Positions 6,540 through 9,949 of a DNA stretch of 9,949 bases are shown piece after piece (positions within the stretch are counted from its first letter, which is position 1; every line of letters starts with the position of its first letter). The stretch is from Candidatus Aminicenantota bacterium (GTDB lineage: Bacteria > Acidobacteriota > UBA6911 > RPQK01 > JAJDTT01). The translations under genes and the position numbers were made by a program. Below the pieces are notes generated by a model. The model did not search any database, was not told the origin of the DNA, and worked only from the letters and a program-made list of their open reading frames with translations. The stretch spans positions 1 through 9,949 of the forward strand of contig JAPOYZ010000343.1 of assembly GCA_026706325.1 (NCBI GenBank), given 5' to 3'.

Positions 6540-6701
6540 TCAGGACTTGGAGCCGCCGGAAGTGCCGCCGCGGTCCTGGATCTCCGCGGACAGCGTATCC
6601 AGCCGCCGGCCCAGCCGGCGCTGGGTCCGGGCGAGATGGAGAAGGTAGGCAAACAGCAGGGTCCAGATGACCATGTAGGCGGCGAAGAGATAGCCGATCA
6701 T
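6540..6701 (-). CDS. ccmD: CcmD family small membrane protein
   Basis: This 53-residue ORF fits CcmD, the small membrane protein that helps release haem-loaded CcmE from the CcmABC complex during System I cytochrome c maturation. It has one N-terminal membrane helix (about 4-23, from YLFAAYMVIWTLLFAYLLH) and then a basic, helical cytoplasmic stretch ARTQRRLGRRLDTLSAEIQ (24-42), the classic CcmD layout, ending in a Gly/Ser tail. The ATG at 6701 is 13 nt after the ccmC stop, with GGAG placed 8 nt upstream. CcmD sequences are poorly conserved, so the call rests on length, topology, the basic region after the helix and position directly after ccmC. Confidence 0.8.
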   Translation of the reverse strand: MIGYLFAAYMVIWTLLFAYLLHLARTQRRLGRRLDTLSAEIQDRGGTSGGSKS

Positions 6702-6714
6702 GATCCGTTCTCCA

Positions 6715-7437
6715 TCATTTGGCCAGAACCTCCACTTCCATTTCCCGAGTCACGCGCTCTTGGAGACGCATGGATGTTCTCAAGCAGAGAAGGACCGAGT
6801 AGAGGGCCGCGAAAGCGAATACGGAGATCATCAGCGTGTCCACCATCCTCGACTCCAGATTCATGCCGCTGGAAGTGATGACCACGGGATGGTGGGTCCT
6901 CCACCAGCGGATGGACATCCAGACGATGGGGACGTTGATGAAACCGACAATACCCAGCACGGCGCAGAATTTGTATTTCTGATCCCCTTCGGGAAGGCTG
7001 CTCCGGAGGATGAGGTACGAGACGTACATCAGCCACAACACCAGTGTGGTCGTGACCCGCGGATCGCCCCACGGCCACCAGGTGTACCAGATCGGCTTGG
7101 CCCAGATCGACCCGGTGACCAGGGTGATGGTAGTGAACACCACGCCCACCTCGGTGGACGCCACGGCCAACTGGTCCCATTTGACGCGCCGGGTCTTGAG
7201 ATACGCGATACTGGCAATGAAGACCACCAGAAAGGCCAGAAAGGCGTTCCAGGCGGACCCCACGTGGAAATAGAAGATCCGCTGCACGTCGCCCATGACC
7301 TGCTCCGTGGGGGCGTACAGGAATGTGGCGTAGAGGGCCAACGCTCCCAGAAGGTAGGCCGGCGCCAGGAGCCGTCCGGCCCAAGCCGCGTAACGGCGAA
7401 TCGTCTGCCGGTCCGCATCAAGATTCTTCGACCACAT
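6715..7437 (-). CDS. ccmC: Haem exporter protein CcmC (cytochrome c biogenesis, CcsA-type)
   Basis: Inner-membrane haem-handling protein of 240 residues, about normal for CcmC, which presents haem with its WWD domain and axial histidines for attachment to CcmE. Six hydrophobic helices are visible (about 22-41, 62-80, 93-112, 128-145, 157-175 and 200-219). The first ligand is His58 in FYFHVGSAW; the second is His182 or His183 in WWRTHHP, before the last helix. The WWD motif (117-127) reads WYTWWPWGDPR, where E. coli has WGTWWVWDAR: one glycine is inserted before the Asp. ATG at 7437 is the only start at the expected N-terminus. It lies inside ccmB, giving a 20 nt overlap that suggests translational coupling. 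The family call is firm. Confidence 0.93.
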   Translation of the reverse strand: MWSKNLDADRQTIRRYAAWAGRLLAPAYLLGALALYATFLYAPTEQVMGDVQRIFYFHVGSAWNAFLAFLVVFIASIAYLKTRRVKWDQLAVASTEVGVVFTTITLVTGSIWAKPIWYTWWPWGDPRVTTTLVLWLMYVSYLILRSSLPEGDQKYKFCAVLGIVGFINVPIVWMSIRWWRTHHPVVITSSGMNLESRMVDTLMISVFAFAALYSVLLCLRTSMRLQERVTREMEVEVLAK

Positions 7438-8101
7438 ACTCGAACACCAGATAAGAGGCCGCCAGAAAGATCACGTCAAAGGCGGCCAATATTTTAATCC
7501 ATTGGAAGAGGAAGCGGAACTTTTCCTCCAGCAGCACCTCCGTGCTGCCGTTCACCGCCGCCAGAATCACCGGAATGACGATGGGAAACAGCAGTATGGG
7601 AAGCAGGACCTCCCGGGTCCGGATGCTGGAGACCATGGCGCCGAACAAGGTCCCCACGGCGGAGAATCCCAGGCTGGAGAGGAGAATCAAAAGCAGCATC
7701 CAGAGCGTGGACGCGGTCAGGGAAAACTTGAAGATGACCATGAAGATGGCCAGGGTCAACAGGTCGACTGCCAGCAGAAAGATCCAATTGGCCAGGAATT
7801 TTCCGAAAAAGATGAGTCCCCGGTCCATGGGCGAAACGAGAATCCCGAGCAGCGTCCCGTCCTCTCTTTCGGATTGGAACGAGCGATTGAGCTGAATCAC
7901 GCCGGGAAAGATCAGGGCCACCCAGAGGATGCCCGGAGCCGCCTTCCGCGTGGCCTCGCTCGCCGGGTCGAACGCGAAGCTGAACACCATCAGGATCAGG
8001 AAAGAAAAGAAGAGGGTGGTGAAGAAGGCCTGGCGGGATCTGAATTCGATTCGAAGATCCTTCTCGGCCAGCGTCCAGATCAGACCCAGCCCGTCCGGCA
8101 C
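7418..8101 (-). CDS. ccmB: Haem exporter protein CcmB (ABC permease)
   Basis: Membrane subunit of the CcmAB ABC transporter that powers release of haem-loaded CcmE from CcmCD. It has 227 residues with about six membrane helices. The N-terminal AEKDLRIEFRSRQAF (12-26) and the conserved loop LNRSFQSEREDGTLLGILVSP (71-91) are family hallmarks. I set the start at GTG 8101 (MPDGLGLIWTLAEKD): it lies 14 nt after the stop of the preceding gene and gives the usual CcmB length. No strong Shine-Dalgarno precedes it, so coupling to the upstream gene is likely. The same frame is open for about 440 codons further upstream, but that part is an Arg/Gly/Pro-rich out-of-frame reading of the CNT gene, not an extension of CcmB. 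Its 3' end overlaps ccmC by 20 nt. Confidence 0.92.
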   Translation of the reverse strand: MPDGLGLIWTLAEKDLRIEFRSRQAFFTTLFFSFLILMVFSFAFDPASEATRKAAPGILWVALIFPGVIQLNRSFQSEREDGTLLGILVSPMDRGLIFFGKFLANWIFLLAVDLLTLAIFMVIFKFSLTASTLWMLLLILLSSLGFSAVGTLFGAMVSSIRTREVLLPILLFPIVIPVILAAVNGSTEVLLEEKFRFLFQWIKILAAFDVIFLAASYLVFEYVVEES

Positions 8102-8115
8102 GCTTCGAATGGGAC

Positions 8116-9414
8116 TCAAAGCCCCATCAACCCTTCCTGACCGTGAAAAAAGACTCCCGCCGCCGCTCCGGTCATGAGCGTGGCGAGTGTGGCCGCCCAG
8201 AGGGCGGGCCAACTGAGGCGGGCCAGGTCGTTTCTTCGAGCCGGGACCAGCACCGACAGCCCCCCGGCGAAGATGGCCACGGAAGGCACGTGAGTGAAAC
8301 CGCAGAGGGCGTAGCTCAGAACCATGAGGCCTCGGGGCGAGAGCTCGCCCGCCGCGACCACACTCGCCAGGTCCTGATAGGCCACCACTTCGGTCAGGAT
8401 CCAGCGTTCGCCGATGAGCCGGGCGGCGACCGGCCACTCGTCCGGCGTCAGCCCCAGACAGAGAACCAGGGGATAGGCGACCCAGCTCAAGATTGTCCGC
8501 AGCGTGAGATCCAGTTCCTTCTGGAGCGTCAGGTTCGAGACCCAGCCCGCCGTCGTCCCCAATATCACGTCCAGCAGCTCGACCAATCCCAACATTCCGA
8601 TCAGAAGGGCGCCGACTCCCACCGACAGGCGGACCCCGTCGTTGGCGCCCTGAATGAGGCTTCCCATCCAGTGTGGAGACCGGGCGAGATCCTCCATGGG
8701 AGGTACCGTGCGGCGAGTCTGAGGCTCTTCTTCCTCCGGGACGATGATCTTGGACATCAGGACGGCGGCGGGAATGGAAAGGACGGACGCGGAGATCAAA
8801 TGCCCTGCGATATAGGGAAAGATGGGTTCCAGGAGACCGGCGTAGACGGCCAGAACCGAACTGGCGATGGTGGAGAGGCCCGACGCCAGGACCATCGTCA
8901 ACTCGGATCGGGTCATGCGCTCCAGAAAGGGCCGGACCGTCAGCGTCGATTCGACGCCGACGAACAGGTTGCTGCTGGTGGCCAAGGCCTCGGCTCCGCT
9001 GATGCCGAATCCCCGGTGAACCCATCGGGCGATGTTTCTCACCACGAAGGGAAGGACTCCGAAGTGATAGAGCAGAGAGACGATCACCGAGAAGAAGACC
9101 ACGGCCGGGAATACCTGGAAGGCCAGGATGAAACCCAGGGATTCCTCCTGTCCCGGACCGGCCGCCAGAGGACCGAAGAGGAATCGTGCGCCGGCGCCGG
9201 AGGCGTTGAGCAGAGTGGTCACGGCGCCGTTGAGAGCCACCAGGCAGACCCGGAAAAAGGGCCACCAGAAGACCAGGATTCCCATGACCGCCACGGTGGC
9301 GGCGGCCGCCGCCGACGTTCTCCACGAGACGCCGCGCCGATTGGTGGAAGTGAGCCAGGCCAACAGGACCAGCGTGCAGCATCCAAGCGCCGAGTACAGG
9401 TTCCACCAACTCAT
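8116..9414 (-). CDS. Concentrative nucleoside transporter (CNT) family membrane protein
   Basis: Predicted inner-membrane symporter of 432 residues, a normal length for bacterial CNT proteins, which usually import nucleosides with Na+ or H+. The order is CNT-like: N-terminal helices (about 5-20, 38-63), a gate region (97-127), the first re-entrant motif SNLFVGVESTLTVRPFL (148-164) with MTRSELTMVLASGLSTIASSVLAVY (167-191), helices around 200-226, GANDGVRLSVGVGALLIGML (256-275), GERWILTEVVAYQDL (335-349) and ALCGFTHVPSVAIFAGGL (369-386) then PARRNDLARL (391-400). Glu342 matches the conserved acidic residue of the core. The characterised GQTEAP motif reads GVESTL, and the Asn of the usual CGFANF motif is His375. 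ATG at 9414 is fixed by an in-frame stop two codons upstream. It sits 43 nt after ccmA and 14 nt before ccmB, fully inside the ccm operon. Family firm, substrate unknown. Confidence 0.85.
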   Translation of the reverse strand: MSWWNLYSALGCCTLVLLAWLTSTNRRGVSWRTSAAAAATVAVMGILVFWWPFFRVCLVALNGAVTTLLNASGAGARFLFGPLAAGPGQEESLGFILAFQVFPAVVFFSVIVSLLYHFGVLPFVVRNIARWVHRGFGISGAEALATSSNLFVGVESTLTVRPFLERMTRSELTMVLASGLSTIASSVLAVYAGLLEPIFPYIAGHLISASVLSIPAAVLMSKIIVPEEEEPQTRRTVPPMEDLARSPHWMGSLIQGANDGVRLSVGVGALLIGMLGLVELLDVILGTTAGWVSNLTLQKELDLTLRTILSWVAYPLVLCLGLTPDEWPVAARLIGERWILTEVVAYQDLASVVAAGELSPRGLMVLSYALCGFTHVPSVAIFAGGLSVLVPARRNDLARLSWPALWAATLATLMTGAAAGVFFHGQEGLMGL

Positions 9415-9457
9415 GACTCAAGATCCGGCCGATACAGGATGAACAGCTTCGCCGGTT

Positions 9458-9949
9458 TCACTCCCGTGACCCGGAACGGGATGCCGTCCCCTCCCCCTCC
9501 ACGGCTCCCAGGTACGCCGCCTCAACCTCGCGCCGGCCCAGACCGTCGGAGGAACGGTCATACACCAGGGAACCCCGGTGCTGAATCAGAATTAGGTCGC
9601 AAAGTTCCAGGCGCTCCGGCAGATTGTGGGGCACGAGAAGGACGGGGTGGGTTCCGTCCTTGAGACTTCGGAGAATGCTCGTCAGGAGCCGGTTCCCCTG
9701 CTGGTCCAGACCCACGTAGGGCTCGTCCAACAGCAGGAGGCGGGGTTCGTGCAGCAGGGCCCGGCCCAGCGTGAGCCGCTGTTTCATGCCGCGTGAGTAT
9801 TCCCGGACCAATTGCTCTCCGGCGCCCGAAAGCCCCATTCTCACCAGCATCCGCCCGGACCTCTCCCGGGGGTGGGGAACGCCGTAGAGGCGCGAGTAGA
9901 AGAGCAGATTCTCGTAACCGGTCATCTCCGGATAGAGCAGACTCTGGTG
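9458..9949 (-). CDS. ccmA: Haem exporter ATP-binding protein CcmA (5' part outside window)
   Basis: ATPase subunit of the CcmAB complex. Only the last 163 residues are present; Walker A lies beyond the window's right edge. The first visible residues, HQSLLYPEMTGYENL, are the Q-loop region. Then come the signature YSRGMKQR (51-58), Walker B RLLLLDEP (70-77), D-loop GLD (80-82) and H-loop His108 in LLVPHNLPER. The signature has SRGM in place of the canonical SGGQ, as I recall from CcmA-like proteins outside Proteobacteria. The assignment depends on being followed by ccmB, ccmC and ccmD on the same strand; by sequence alone it is a generic ABC-2-type ATPase. ccmB is separated from it by the CNT gene, which is unusual. 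Confidence 0.88.
   Translation of the reverse strand, partial: HQSLLYPEMTGYENLLFYSRLYGVPHPRERSGRMLVRMGLSGAGEQLVREYSRGMKQRLTLGRALLHEPRLLLLDEPYVGLDQQGNRLLTSILRSLKDGTHPVLLVPHNLPERLELCDLILIQHRGSLVYDRSSDGLGRREVEAAYLGAVEGEGTASRSGSRE

Noticed and set aside
8102..9421. Upstream extension of the ccmB frame by about 440 codons
   Set aside because: It reads the CNT gene in another frame; composition is Arg/Gly/Pro-rich, and CcmB homology only begins near 8101, where a GTG gives the usual length.
9415..9457. CCGGC/GCCGG inverted repeat in the ccmA-CNT gap
   Set aside because: Five pairs around a loop of about 20 nt, with no T-run; likely chance in GC-rich DNA and not evidence of a terminator splitting the operon.
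8143..9663. A 506-codon + strand open frame antisense to the CNT gene and ccmA
   Set aside because: The translation is dominated by Gly, Arg, Gln, Asp and Glu, lacks domains and membrane segments, and lies opposite two well-supported genes.
1..9949. CRISPR arrays, insertion sequences, tRNAs, toxin-antitoxin or phage-defence genes
   Set aside because: No spaced repeats, transposase-like ORFs, terminal inverted repeats, cloverleaf candidates or defence domains were seen. Nothing suggests an accessory island.

Overview
The window is GC-rich, tightly packed bacterial chromosome with no mobile elements, tRNA/rRNA genes or CRISPR. Gene content points to a Gram-negative (diderm) bacterium: LolA- and LolB-like outer-membrane lipoprotein factors, System I (Ccm) cytochrome c maturation genes and a standard DnaK. 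The style (CcmA signature YSRGMKQR, stand-alone CcmD, CDP-alcohol phosphatidyltransferase next to a LolA-like protein) would fit Acidobacteriota or a neighbouring phylum. That is an impression from memory, not a demonstrated placement.

Left part (1-4020), envelope lipids and lipoproteins. On the + strand, a 5'-truncated CDP-alcohol phosphatidyltransferase (1-708) is translationally coupled (TTGA overlap) to a secreted LolA-like protein (705-1415). Converging on it from the - strand are a VTT/DedA-YqaA membrane protein (3253-3921), a lipoprotein with LolA/LolB-like features joined to it by a GTGA overlap (2378-3256), and, after 199 bp holding a good promoter, a LolD/MacB-type ABC ATPase (1468-2178). 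Together these look like parts of a lipid or lipoprotein export system, but no LolC/E-type permease is present.

Middle (4030-6540). An unrecognised 149-residue + strand protein with four evenly spaced cysteines (4030-4479) converges on dnaK (4528-6453, - strand, full length, 641 aa). dnaK has a strong Shine-Dalgarno and a perfect TTGACA -35 box abutting a GC-rich hairpin. No CIRCE element is visible, and grpE/dnaJ are not adjacent.

Right part (6540-9949, - strand). A single tight operon runs leftwards: ccmA (5' end outside the window), a concentrative nucleoside transporter (CNT) family membrane protein, ccmB, ccmC, and a small ccmD (53 aa). CcmABCD is the haem-handling module of System I cytochrome c maturation. 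The odd feature is the CNT gene inserted between ccmA and ccmB. Its substrate-site motifs differ from those of characterised nucleoside transporters, so its cargo is open. This is the best candidate for something undescribed in the window; most of the rest is recognisable housekeeping and envelope biology.
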